Assembly (NCBI GenBank): GCA_025351065.1
Contig: JANXWQ010000411.1
Location: forward strand, 1-16,339
Source of the DNA: Chthoniobacter sp.
Lineage (GTDB): Bacteria > Verrucomicrobiota > Verrucomicrobiia > Chthoniobacterales > Chthoniobacteraceae
Length of the DNA stretch: 16,339 nt
Reading direction: 5' to 3'
Every line of letters begins with the position of its first letter. Position 1 is the first letter of the stretch. Positions 7,170 through 14,033 of this stretch are shown here, in pieces. The translations under genes were made by a program, and so were the position numbers. A model generated the notes under the pieces. It was not told where the DNA came from, did not search any database, and worked only from the letters and a program-made list of their open reading frames with translations.

Positions 7170-8155
7170 GGGACGGCGACCGTCTCCAAAATATGGGCCA
7201 CGATCTTCTCGCTCGTCACCTCGTCGGCCTCGGCCTCGAACGTGGTGATGACGCGATGCCGCAGCACATCGAGCGCGATGCTCTTCACATCCTGCGGAGT
7301 GACGTAGCCGCGGCCTTGGAGGAAAGCGTGGGCCTTCGCCGCAAGCGCGAGATTGATCGACCCGCGCGGGCTGGCGCCGAAGCGAATCATCCCGTCCATC
7401 TTGGGCGCAAAGCGTTTGGGTTCACGCGTCGCGAAGACCAGGCGCACGATGTAATCCTCGATCTGCTCATCGACGTGGACGAGATCAACGAGCTGCCGCA
7501 TTTCCAAAATCGTCTCGGGATGCACGATGGCTTGGAGCGGCTCGCGCGTGGCGGTGCGGGCCATGAGCTGCATGATCTGCTTTTCCTCCACCTCGCTCGG
7601 GTAGCCGATGACGACCTTCAGCATGAAGCGATCGACCTGCGCCTCGGGCAGCGCGTAGGTGCCTTCCTGGTCGATGGGATTTTGCGTCGCGAGTACGAGG
7701 AATGGCTTCGGCAACGGGAATGTCTCCTCGCCGATTGTGACCTGCCGTTCCTGCATCGCCTCGAGCAAAGCGCTCTGCACCTTGGCCGGCGCGCGATTGA
7801 TTTCATCGGCGAGGATCAGGTTCGCAAAAATCGGCCCGCGCTTGGTCGAGTAGGTGCCCTCGCGCGGGTTGTAGATCAGATTGCCCACCAGATCGCTCGG
7901 CAGCAGATCGGGCGTGAACTGGATGCGCGCAAACTTCGTGTGAATGGTCTGCGCGAGCGCATTGATCGTCGCCGTTTTCGCCAGGCCGGGCACGCCTTCG
8001 AGCAGCACATGGCCATTCGCCAGCAAGCCGATGAGCAGCCGCTCGACCAGGTAGCGCTGGCCCACGATGGCCTTGCCGATCTCCGCCTCGATGGCGTCGA
8101 TAGTCGGGTGGAGAGCGATGATCTGTTGATTGAGGTCTTCGAGTTCTGAGGTCAT
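7166..8155 (-). CDS. MoxR-family AAA+ ATPase
   Basis: A 329-residue AAA+ ATPase, first gene of the operon. Walker A GVPGLAKT lies at 54-61, Walker B LILADE at 113-118, sensor 1 ATQNP at 156-160, and the arginine-containing EAQVDRF block at 171-177. A sensor-2-like GASPRGS lies near 273. MoxR ATPases act as chaperone-like remodellers for partner proteins, here presumably the VWA pair. The ATG at 8155 has no Shine-Dalgarno sequence. The 73-nt gap to the polymerase gene upstream should hold the operon promoter, but I could not pick a convincing one. Length and motifs are fully typical. Confidence 0.95.
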   Translation of the reverse strand: MTSELEDLNQQIIALHPTIDAIEAEIGKAIVGQRYLVERLLIGLLANGHVLLEGVPGLAKTATINALAQTIHTKFARIQFTPDLLPSDLVGNLIYNPREGTYSTKRGPIFANLILADEINRAPAKVQSALLEAMQERQVTIGEETFPLPKPFLVLATQNPIDQEGTYALPEAQVDRFMLKVVIGYPSEVEEKQIMQLMARTATREPLQAIVHPETILEMRQLVDLVHVDEQIEDYIVRLVFATREPKRFAPKMDGMIRFGASPRGSINLALAAKAHAFLQGRGYVTPQDVKSIALDVLRHRVITTFEAEADEVTSEKIVAHILETVAVP

Positions 8156-8228
8156 GCGTGGAAACAGGGACGGCGGAGTGTCCTACACCAATCGGCCAGG
8201 CCCGGCCTTATTAGGCGCGGCCCTCCGC

Positions 8229-9452
8229 TCAATCGCCCTCGGTTTCCAAATCCGGGATGTGGGTGAAGGCGATGCGCATCGGCGCGGATTTCAGCGCAGC
8301 GTGCGCGCCGGCGAAATAGACGGTCTGCTTGCCGTAGCGCTTGTTCAGCGTGTCGAGCGCGCGGTCGAGTTTTTCGCGCGGACGGCTCTCGGGGAAAAGC
8401 GCGGGCGTCACATTCTCCGGCACCGCGAGGCGGCTCAGCGTGATGCCCACAGCCAGCGGCGCGCAGCCGTGCGGCCGGCGCTCCCACAGCGTTTGCAGCG
8501 CGTGGATGAATTCCATCGTGTCCGACGTTTCGCGGAAAACGAGCTCGGCGCCCCACCGGCTGCGGCGCAGAAATTTCAGGCTCAGCGTGAGCCCGCCCGC
8601 GAGGTAGCCGTTGTGCCGCAGCCGCATCGCCGCCTTTTGCAGCAGCCGGTGCAGCACCGCGCAGGCGCTCGCCTCATTGCGTTCCTCCGGCGGCAGGACG
8701 TGCGAGTGGCCGATCGACGAATGCAGCACCGGCGGACGCGCCACCACGTTGCCCCGCAGCAGCTCGTACATCCGCTCGCCCTCCACGCCGCCCCACGCCG
8801 CATGCAGCGTGTGCCTCGGCGCGGCGCAAAGCTGCTCGACCGTGCGGATGCCCGCGGCGTGCAGCCGCTCCTCCATGTTTGCACCGATGCCGCACAGGTC
8901 GCGCAACTCCAGCCGGTGCAGCACGCCGGGCAGTTCGTTTTTTTCGATGACGGTCAGCCCGTCCGGCTTCTGCATGTCGCTCGCGGTCTTCGCGAGAAAG
9001 ACGCTCGTCGAAATGCCAATCGAACTCCGCAGACACTCGCCCACATCGCGCGCGATGGTCGCCTTGATCCGCCGCGCCACGTCCAACGCTGCCGCGCGCT
9101 CGCGCACTTTGCCGGTGAGTTCGCACGCGACTTCATCAATCGACATCACATTTTCCTTCCGCACCTCGATGCACGAGTCGATGGCCGTGAGCAGCGCGTG
9201 GTGAAACTCGACGTAGTGCTCATGGCGCGCCTCGATGATCCGCAGGCCGGGGCACATCCGCTTCGCATCGCCCACCCGCGTGCCCGTTTTCACGCCGAAC
9301 TTTTTCGCCTCATAACTCGCCGCGATGGCGCAGGTGCTGTCCACATTCATCGGCACCACCGCGACGGGCTTCCCGCGCAGGCGCGGCTCCATCTGCTGCT
9401 CCACCGAGGCGAAGTAGGAATTGAAATCAACGACCATCCAGGCAAGCGACAT
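8229..9452 (-). CDS. Y-family (UmuC/DinB-like) translesion DNA polymerase
   Basis: A 407-residue lesion-bypass polymerase. The palm begins VVDFNSYFASVEQ with metal ligand D9 and probable steric gate F14. The second metal motif SIDE lies at 104-107. The finger region CAIAASYEAKKFGVKTG covers 41-57, and a helix-hairpin-helix thumb (LRDLCGIGANMEERL) lies at about 183-197. The little-finger domain follows. Catalytic residues are present, so this is not an inactive ImuB. The beta-clamp motif (QLxLF in UmuC) is replaced by TPALFPE at about 349-355. I chose ATG 9452 because the homologous core begins there; an in-frame ATG at 9476 adds eight residues. The frame is open up to 9755, but that region overlaps the divergent gene and shows no family similarity. 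A LexA-type palindrome sits over the start, implying SOS induction. Confidence 0.9.
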   Translation of the reverse strand: MSLAWMVVDFNSYFASVEQQMEPRLRGKPVAVVPMNVDSTCAIAASYEAKKFGVKTGTRVGDAKRMCPGLRIIEARHEHYVEFHHALLTAIDSCIEVRKENVMSIDEVACELTGKVRERAAALDVARRIKATIARDVGECLRSSIGISTSVFLAKTASDMQKPDGLTVIEKNELPGVLHRLELRDLCGIGANMEERLHAAGIRTVEQLCAAPRHTLHAAWGGVEGERMYELLRGNVVARPPVLHSSIGHSHVLPPEERNEASACAVLHRLLQKAAMRLRHNGYLAGGLTLSLKFLRRSRWGAELVFRETSDTMEFIHALQTLWERRPHGCAPLAVGITLSRLAVPENVTPALFPESRPREKLDRALDTLNKRYGKQTVYFAGAHAALKSAPMRIAFTHIPDLETEGD

Positions 9453-9472
9453 AGTGTTTCCATGAACACTAT
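9451..9472. promoter_or_regulatory. LexA-type SOS operator of the polymerase gene
   Basis: Two perfect 8-bp arms, ATAGTGTT and AACACTAT, are separated by 6 nt. The inner half-sites read on the minus strand TGTTC-ATGG-AAACA, one mismatch from TGTTC-N4-GAACA, the LexA motif I recall for Verrucomicrobia. The palindrome touches the polymerase start codon, so bound repressor would block initiation. No lexA gene is in this window. Confidence 0.65.
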
Positions 9473-9565
9473 TCATCGCCCGCGCTTTGGCAAAGCCGCA
9501 CCGCCTTGCCACGCAAAAAACTCCGCGCCAACTTTCCCGCGTTAAGCGTTTGACGGTTCGGTGAC

Positions 9566-9571
9566 TATTAT
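9566..9571 (+). promoter_or_regulatory. Possible -10 box for the small gene and pyr genes
   Basis: TATTAT matches the -10 consensus at five of six positions and lies about 17 nt before ATG 9588. The -35 region is poor (TTAAGC at 9542-9547 with an 18-nt spacer). If real, it favours ATG 9588 over the GTG at 9561 and the ATG at 9570. Confidence 0.35.
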
Positions 9572-9587
9572 GGAAATTCGCGCACCG

Positions 9588-9800
9588 ATGACCGCCTCCG
9601 CCGCCGACAACCCCGACTTCGTCAAAGAATCCCTGCTCTACAAAGAGTTCCTCGCCGAGCGTGAGGAAATCCTGCGCCACAAATGGATCGAGAGCGAAAA
9701 GGCCGGGCACGACGTGGGCTTTGAAAAGGCGCTCCTCGACTGGATCATCAAGCACCGCTCCTCATGGCGTGAGAAGCGGCACAAGGAAACGGTGAACTGA
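9588..9800 (+). CDS. Small conserved-looking protein upstream of pyrR
   Basis: I do not recognise a named family. From ATG 9588 it is 70 residues; GTG 9561 or ATG 9570 would add nine or six residues. The sequence is rich in charged and aromatic residues, with a core at LYKEFLAEREEILRHKW and ESEKAGHDVGFEKALLDW, consistent with a compact helical domain. There is no signal peptide, membrane helix or cysteine. It ends 49 nt before the pyrR ATG on the same strand and is divergent from the SOS polymerase gene. It could therefore be first in the pyr transcript or have its own terminator; no clear terminator separates them. The coding call rests on the clean frame, the amino-acid composition and the tight packing. 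Confidence 0.65.
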   Translation: MTASAADNPDFVKESLLYKEFLAEREEILRHKWIESEKAGHDVGFEKALLDWIIKHRSSWREKRHKETVN

Positions 9801-9813
9801 CATCGCTTCCCGC

Positions 9814-9847
9814 TCCTTTAACTGCGATCCCGCGAGGTCGCCAAGGA
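9814..9847 (+). promoter_or_regulatory. PyrR-binding hairpin that buries the pyrR Shine-Dalgarno
   Basis: The loop part UCCCGCGAGGU (9828-9838) matches the core UCCNGNGAGGY of the PyrR-binding consensus (recalled as ARUCCNGNGAGGYU). It is closed by a perfect GCGA/UCGC stem (9824-9827 with 9838-9841). Further out, UCCUU at 9814-9818 pairs exactly with AAGGA at 9843-9847, the only Shine-Dalgarno sequence before pyrR (ATG 9850). There is no terminator-like U-tract, so control of translation initiation rather than transcription attenuation is inferred. Confidence 0.65.
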
Positions 9848-9849
9848 AC

Positions 9850-10413
9850 ATGAATCCCGCACCCACTCCACCATCCGCCGGGGCCAGCGTCATCCTCGAC
9901 GCCGCGGCCATCGAACGCGCCCTCCGGCGCATCGCGCACGAAATCATCGAGCGCAATCCCGACCTTGCCACCGTCGCCCTCATCGGCATCCCATCGCGCG
10001 GCGTGGAAATCGCGCAGCGGCTCGCCGCGCTCATCACCCAGTTCAGCGGCGTCAGCGTTTTTGCCGGCGTGGTCGATGTGGCCATGCACCGCGACGACCT
10101 ACACCGGCACCGCATCCCGCCGCGTGTCGAGCGCACGATTTTGCCCGAGGCGCTGGAGGAAAAAACCATCGTCCTCACCGACGACGTGCTTTTCTCCGGC
10201 CGCACCTGCCGCGCGGCCATGGATTCCATTTCCAGCTTCGGCCGCCCGGCGCGCATCCAGTACGCCGTGCTCGTGGATCGCGGCCATCGCGAGCTGCCCA
10301 TCCGCGCAGACTACGTGGGAAAAAACCTGCCCACCGCGCTCGACGAACGCGTCCACGTCCGCTTCGCCGCCACCGACGGCGGTGAGGACGCCGTGCTGAT
10401 GAGCCGCACCTGA
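9850..10413 (+). CDS. pyrR: PyrR pyrimidine regulator / uracil phosphoribosyltransferase
   Basis: A 187-residue type I phosphoribosyltransferase. The PRPP-binding loop TDDVLFSGRT lies at 110-119 and fits the PyrR form (DDVLYTGRT). The N-terminal block VALIGIPSRGVEIAQRL lies at about 42-58, and a basic stretch HRDDLHRHRIPPRVERT at 80-96 probably contributes to RNA binding. PyrR senses UMP/UTP and binds pyr mRNA; many members also make UMP from uracil and PRPP. The start at ATG 9850 is fixed by AAGGA just upstream. That same site is buried in a hairpin carrying a PyrR-type loop, so the protein probably represses its own translation and that of pyrB. The pyrB start lies 12 nt after the pyrR stop. 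Confidence 0.95.
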   Translation: MNPAPTPPSAGASVILDAAAIERALRRIAHEIIERNPDLATVALIGIPSRGVEIAQRLAALITQFSGVSVFAGVVDVAMHRDDLHRHRIPPRVERTILPEALEEKTIVLTDDVLFSGRTCRAAMDSISSFGRPARIQYAVLVDRGHRELPIRADYVGKNLPTALDERVHVRFAATDGGEDAVLMSRT

Positions 10414-10425
10414 TTTTTCCCCACC

Positions 10426-11382
10426 ATGACTGCACCCGAAATCAGCAAAGCGGAATGGACGCGCAAAGACCTCACCGGCATCGAGCCGCTCAGCGCCGGC
10501 GAGATCACCACCCTGCTCGACACCGCCGCCGCCTTCAAAACCGTCGGCACCCGCGACATCAAAAAAGTCCCCGCCCTGCGCGGCCAGACGCTCGTCAACC
10601 TTTTCGTCGAGCCCAGCACCCGCACCCGCGTCTCCTTCGAGCTGGCCGCCATGCGCCTCAGCGCCGACGTCATCAATATCTCGGCGAGCACTTCCAGCCT
10701 GACCAAAGGCGAAACGCTCAAGGACACCGCGAAGGTGCTCGAAGCCAATCACGCCGACATCATCGTCCTCCGCCACAGCTCCGCGGGCGCGGCGCAGTTT
10801 CTCGCCGAGCGGCTCGCCGCCAGCGTCATCAATGCCGGCGACGGCGCGCACGAGCACCCCACGCAGGCGCTGCTCGACACCTTCACCATCCGCGAAAAAA
10901 AGGGCCGCATCGCCGGGCTCCACATCGCCATCATCGGCGACATCCTTTTCAGCCGCGTCGCCCGCTCGGACATCCACGCCCTCACCAAACTCGGCGCGCG
11001 AGTCACCCTCGTCGGCCCGCCCACGCTCGTCCCGCGCGAGTTCGAGCACCTCGGCGTCACCGTCACGCACGACCTCGACGCCGTGCTCCCCGAGGTCGAT
11101 GTCGTCAACCTTCTCCGCATCCAGCACGAGCGGCAGCGCAAGGAATACTTCCCCTCGCTCGGCGAGTACACCGCCCTTTTCGGCCTCACCAAACAGCGCG
11201 CGGAAAAACTGAAACCCGACGCCCTCATCATGCACCCCGGCCCCATCAACCGCGGCGTCGAAATCGACAGCGACCTCGCCGACAGCGGCCGCTCCGTCAT
11301 CCTCGACCAAGTCACTAACGGCCTCGCCGTCCGCATGGCCGTGCTTTTCCTCTGCGCCGGAGTGCGGGGAGGTGCGGAGTGA
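10426..11382 (+). CDS. pyrB: Aspartate carbamoyltransferase catalytic subunit
   Basis: A 318-residue enzyme that makes N-carbamoyl-aspartate from carbamoyl phosphate and aspartate, the first committed step of UMP synthesis. The carbamoyl-phosphate loop STRTR lies at 64-68 in EPSTRTRVSFE. HPTQ lies at 144-147 and HPGPINRG at 270-277; all are intact. No regulatory pyrI gene is nearby, which suits a PyrR-controlled, non-allosteric form. It follows pyrR with a 12-nt gap and no Shine-Dalgarno sequence, so expression probably depends on translation of pyrR. Downstream on the other strand lies a toxin-antitoxin pair that separates it from pyrC. Confidence 0.96.
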   Translation: MTAPEISKAEWTRKDLTGIEPLSAGEITTLLDTAAAFKTVGTRDIKKVPALRGQTLVNLFVEPSTRTRVSFELAAMRLSADVINISASTSSLTKGETLKDTAKVLEANHADIIVLRHSSAGAAQFLAERLAASVINAGDGAHEHPTQALLDTFTIREKKGRIAGLHIAIIGDILFSRVARSDIHALTKLGARVTLVGPPTLVPREFEHLGVTVTHDLDAVLPEVDVVNLLRIQHERQRKEYFPSLGEYTALFGLTKQRAEKLKPDALIMHPGPINRGVEIDSDLADSGRSVILDQVTNGLAVRMAVLFLCAGVRGGAE

Positions 11383-11408
11383 AAACGTCGCCAAGCGTCA
11401 AGCTCGGA

Positions 11409-11651
11409 TCACAAATCGAGCGCGTCGATCAAGGCATCCATTTCCAGACCGTGATGGCGCGCGATGCTTTTCAGGATCGACGAAAGCAAACCCGGTTTGA
11501 TCGCCCCATGCGCCGGGATGGTCTCGTGGTGTTCGCCATCGCGCTGCGTCGTCACGCGGATGTGCGAGCCGCGCTGCCGCGTTGTTTCATAGCCGAGTCT
11601 GCGCAGCGAGCGCGCGAGTTCCTGTCCGCTCAAATCGCGCGGCAGCCTCAT
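11409..11651 (-). CDS. hicA: HicA-type mRNA interferase toxin
   Basis: An 80-residue HicA toxin with the small double-stranded-RNA-binding fold. The family motif GSHIRV contains the putative catalytic His30. LSGQELARSLRRLGY precedes it and IPAHGAIKPGLLSSILKSI follows. HicA cleaves mRNA until it is bound by HicB. The frame is open for 25 codons further upstream, but I chose ATG 11651 because family members begin there and the ATG overlaps the hicB stop by 4 nt (11648-11651). The gene order is antitoxin first, the reverse of the classical hicA-hicB order. Its stop lies 26 nt from the convergent pyrB stop. Confidence 0.88.
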   Translation of the reverse strand: MRLPRDLSGQELARSLRRLGYETTRQRGSHIRVTTQRDGEHHETIPAHGAIKPGLLSSILKSIARHHGLEMDALIDALDL

Positions 11652-11860
11652 CGCGCCAGCAGTTCGTCGCGGACGAAATGCAGGCGAATCAGACGCGGCG
11701 CATCCTCCTCGTCGTCGAAGTGGCAATCCACGGCCTCGCGGACATTGGCTCGTAGCTCCTCGATCGTCTCCGCCTGCGTGTGGATGGCCTGGCCCAAAGC
11801 GGACGCCGTAAAACCGCCTTCGAGTTCGTCCTCCTGCACTTCAAAAATAATCTCGCTCAT
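11648..11860 (-). CDS. hicB: Short HicB-like antitoxin
   Basis: A 70-residue partner of HicA. It has the partly degenerate RNase-H-like N-terminal domain typical of HicB (FEVQEDELEGGFTASALGQAI, then TIEELRANVREAV). It lacks any C-terminal helix-turn-helix or ribbon-helix-helix domain, so it may neutralise the toxin without repressing its own promoter in the usual way. Some databases mislabel this short class as an unrelated dehydrogenase. ATG 11860 lies right at a predicted leaderless start. The pair is transcribed against the pyr genes. Confidence 0.82.
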   Translation of the reverse strand: MSEIIFEVQEDELEGGFTASALGQAIHTQAETIEELRANVREAVDCHFDDEEDAPRLIRLHFVRDELLAR

Positions 11861-11867
11861 GCGTGCG

Positions 11868-11897
11868 AAACTAGCACCGCCCCTGCGCCAGCCTCAA
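11868..11897 (-). promoter_or_regulatory. Possible hicBA promoter
   Basis: On the minus strand TTGAGG (11892-11897) and TAGTTT (11868-11873) are 18 nt apart. A start near 11861 would put the hicB ATG at the very 5' end of the mRNA, like the XRE gene. The match to consensus is moderate only. Confidence 0.35.
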
Positions 11898-11944
11898 GCG
11901 GTGTCTTCCTCACCTCACCTTCCCTCCTGCGGACTCAGCGCGAA

Positions 11945-13234
11945 ATGACCACCCTCATCACCAACGGCCACATCATCGACCCCGCCAACGGCCTTGATCG
12001 CGTCGGCGATTTGTATTTGGCCGATGGCAAAATCGAACGGGTCGATCTCGAAGCCAAAGCGAGGGCGCATGACGACGATTTGGAAATCATCGACGCCACC
12101 GGCCTCGTCGTCGCACCCGGCCTCATTGATCTGCACGTCCATTTCCGCGAGCCGGGGCAGTCGGCGAAGGAGACCATCGCTAGCGGTGCGCGGTGCGCGG
12201 CGGCGGGCGGGTTCACGAGCGTGGTGTGCATGCCGAATACTTCGCCGGGCATCGACAGCCCGAGCGTGGTGGCGTGGGTTTTGGAAAAGGCGCGGGCTGA
12301 GGCGTGCGTGAATGTTTTCCCCACCGGCGCGATCACCAAAGGTCTCGCGGGCGAAGAACTCGCGCCCATCGGCTCGATGCACAAAGCCGGCATCGTCGCG
12401 CTGACCGACGACGGACATTGCGTGCAAAACCATGAGGTCATGCGCCGCGCGCTCGAGTACGCGCGCATGTTTGGCCTCACCGTCATGGACCATTGCCAGG
12501 ACTACAATCTCGTCGGCAAAGGCGTGATGCACGAAGGCGCGGTCAGCACCGCGCTCGGCCTGCCCGGCTGGCCGGCGGCGGGCGAGGAGATCATCGTCCA
12601 GCGCAACGCGCTCCTCGCCGAACTCACCGGCACGCCCATCCACTGCCAGCACCTCAGCAGCGGCGGCAGCGTCCGCCTTTTGCGCGAAGCGCGCGCGCGC
12701 GGCGTGCGGCTCAGCGGCGAAATCTGCCCGCACCATATCGCCCTTACCGACGAGTCCATCCGCGGCTTCGACACCAATTTCAAAATGAACCCGCCGCTCC
12801 GCACCCAGCGCGACATCGACCTGCTCATCGAGGGCGTCGCCGACGGCACCATCACCATCCTCGCCAGCGACCACGCGCCGCACTGCGCGTATGAAAAGGA
12901 AGTCGAGTTCGATCTCGCGCCCTTCGGCATCCTCGGCCTCGAAACCGAGCTGGGCCTTTTCCTCGACATCCTCGTCCACAAAAAGAAAGCGCTCCCGCTC
13001 GCCCGCCTCATCGCGATGTTCACCACCGAACCCGCCCGCCTCCTCGGCCTCGACCGCGGCACCCTCAGCCCCGGCGCACCCGCCGACGTCACCCTCATCG
13101 ACCCCGGCCTCGAATGGACCGTGGACAAAGAGCAAAGCTTCTCCCGCAGTCGCAACACGCCATTCCACGGCTGGGAACTCAAAGGCCGCGCGGTGCGCAC
13201 CATTGTTGGCGGGCAGACCGTGTGGACAGTTTGA
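11945..13234 (+). CDS. pyrC: Dihydroorotase
   Basis: A 429-residue class I dihydroorotase (amidohydrolase fold) that closes carbamoyl-aspartate to dihydroorotate. Metal ligands: H64 and H66 in DLHVHFREPG, a bridging aspartate at 155/156 (LTDDGH) in place of the carbamylated lysine of other classes, H183, H236 and catalytic D309 in ASDHAPH. MPNT near 96-99 belongs to the substrate pocket. I set ATG 11945 because the family begins TLITNGHIIDPANG; the open frame further upstream overlaps hicB. No Shine-Dalgarno sequence and no PyrR-type loop were found in its 84-nt leader. It probably once followed pyrB directly and now needs read-through or its own promoter because hicBA lies between. Confidence 0.96.
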   Translation: MTTLITNGHIIDPANGLDRVGDLYLADGKIERVDLEAKARAHDDDLEIIDATGLVVAPGLIDLHVHFREPGQSAKETIASGARCAAAGGFTSVVCMPNTSPGIDSPSVVAWVLEKARAEACVNVFPTGAITKGLAGEELAPIGSMHKAGIVALTDDGHCVQNHEVMRRALEYARMFGLTVMDHCQDYNLVGKGVMHEGAVSTALGLPGWPAAGEEIIVQRNALLAELTGTPIHCQHLSSGGSVRLLREARARGVRLSGEICPHHIALTDESIRGFDTNFKMNPPLRTQRDIDLLIEGVADGTITILASDHAPHCAYEKEVEFDLAPFGILGLETELGLFLDILVHKKKALPLARLIAMFTTEPARLLGLDRGTLSPGAPADVTLIDPGLEWTVDKEQSFSRSRNTPFHGWELKGRAVRTIVGGQTVWTV

Positions 13235-13306
13235 AACAGCGGGCACCGCGCGGCATGACGCTTACCCATTTCGGATCGAAGCGCGGTCAAACCCAGGCGT
13301 CGCGGG

Positions 13307-14033
13307 TCAGGGAAAACGCCGGTCGTATCCGCGGGAGAGGCGCACGAGCAGAGCAGAGTATTCTTTCTCGGTCTGCATGAGGTTGGCCCACTCGAAGGGG
13401 AATGGGGCAATGTTCGTGGCTCGAAACCGGAGGACTTGGAGTTCGTCGAAGGCAGGGGCAGCCTTGGCGAGGATTCGGCTTTCGGCTTCCGGCGCTTCTT
13501 GAAAGGGATGCTTGTGTTTCCTGCCATCGGTCGGCCATTCGCGTTCGCCTTCATAGGAGGTGTAACTGGCGGCGTAGTTCACGCCCACGATGCCGACGCA
13601 GATTGGCTGGCCGCCGGTTTTCTTAAACTCTTCGACCTGACGGACGAGATCACCAATGACGCGGTCGATCTGTTTGATCATCGCTTTGGCGAGAACCTTC
13701 GTTTCAGTGCCGATCTCGATGTTGGCGATTTCGCCACGGGCCACTAGCAAACCTTCGGCGGTGAGTGCAATCGCGGTTGGGAATGATCTCTCCAAAGGTG
13801 CCATCACCGCGCCGGGATTTCTTGCCCACCGCCTTGTTGCCGACGTTTACGACGCACTGTTTGGCGGTCACTCGGGTAACTAGTTTTGGCGATCTCGCGA
13901 GGGTAACAAGATCCTCATAGAGCTGGCCTGCGACAAGGTCGCCGAGGGTGGAGTTGCGATGCTCGTATTTCCGTCCTTGGAAGAGATCGCGAAAGGTACG
14001 GAGGAGCGCGAACTGCGCCGGGTTGCCACTCAT
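13307..14033 (-). pseudogene. Type II restriction endonuclease, frameshifted
   Basis: The two reading frames join into one 241-residue protein if one C is removed from a CCC run (GGG at 13779-13781 on the plus strand). The first frame runs from MSGNPAQFALLRTFRDLF to GDGTFGEIIP. The second continues TAIALTAEGLLVARGEI and ends at 13307. A PD-(D/E)xK-like site is plausible: D77 in GDGTFG, then E110-T-K112 in IEIGTETK, though this is inferred. The ATG at 14033 overlaps the methyltransferase stop by 4 nt. I read this as the cognate restriction enzyme of the upstream N4/N6 methyltransferase, now inactive, unless the extra base is a sequencing error. A partial downstream product could start at the in-frame ATG at 13807. 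G+C content looks lower than in neighbouring genes. Confidence 0.72.

Noticed and set aside
8190..8228. G+C-rich stretch downstream of the polymerase gene, considered as a terminator
   Set aside because: The GGCC-type arms do not pair over more than a few bases and no T-tract follows.
9453..9755. N-terminal extension of the polymerase frame
   Set aside because: It runs through the SOS operator and the divergent small gene, and the family core begins at 9452.
10099..11394. 431-codon frame antisense to pyrB and pyrR
   Set aside because: It is a shadow of highly G+C-rich codons. It is rich in Glu, Asp, Gly and Ala with no motif, and pyrB and pyrR are certain.
11915..13246. 443-codon frame antisense to pyrC
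   Set aside because: Same reason: it mirrors the codon bias of pyrC and shows no domain.
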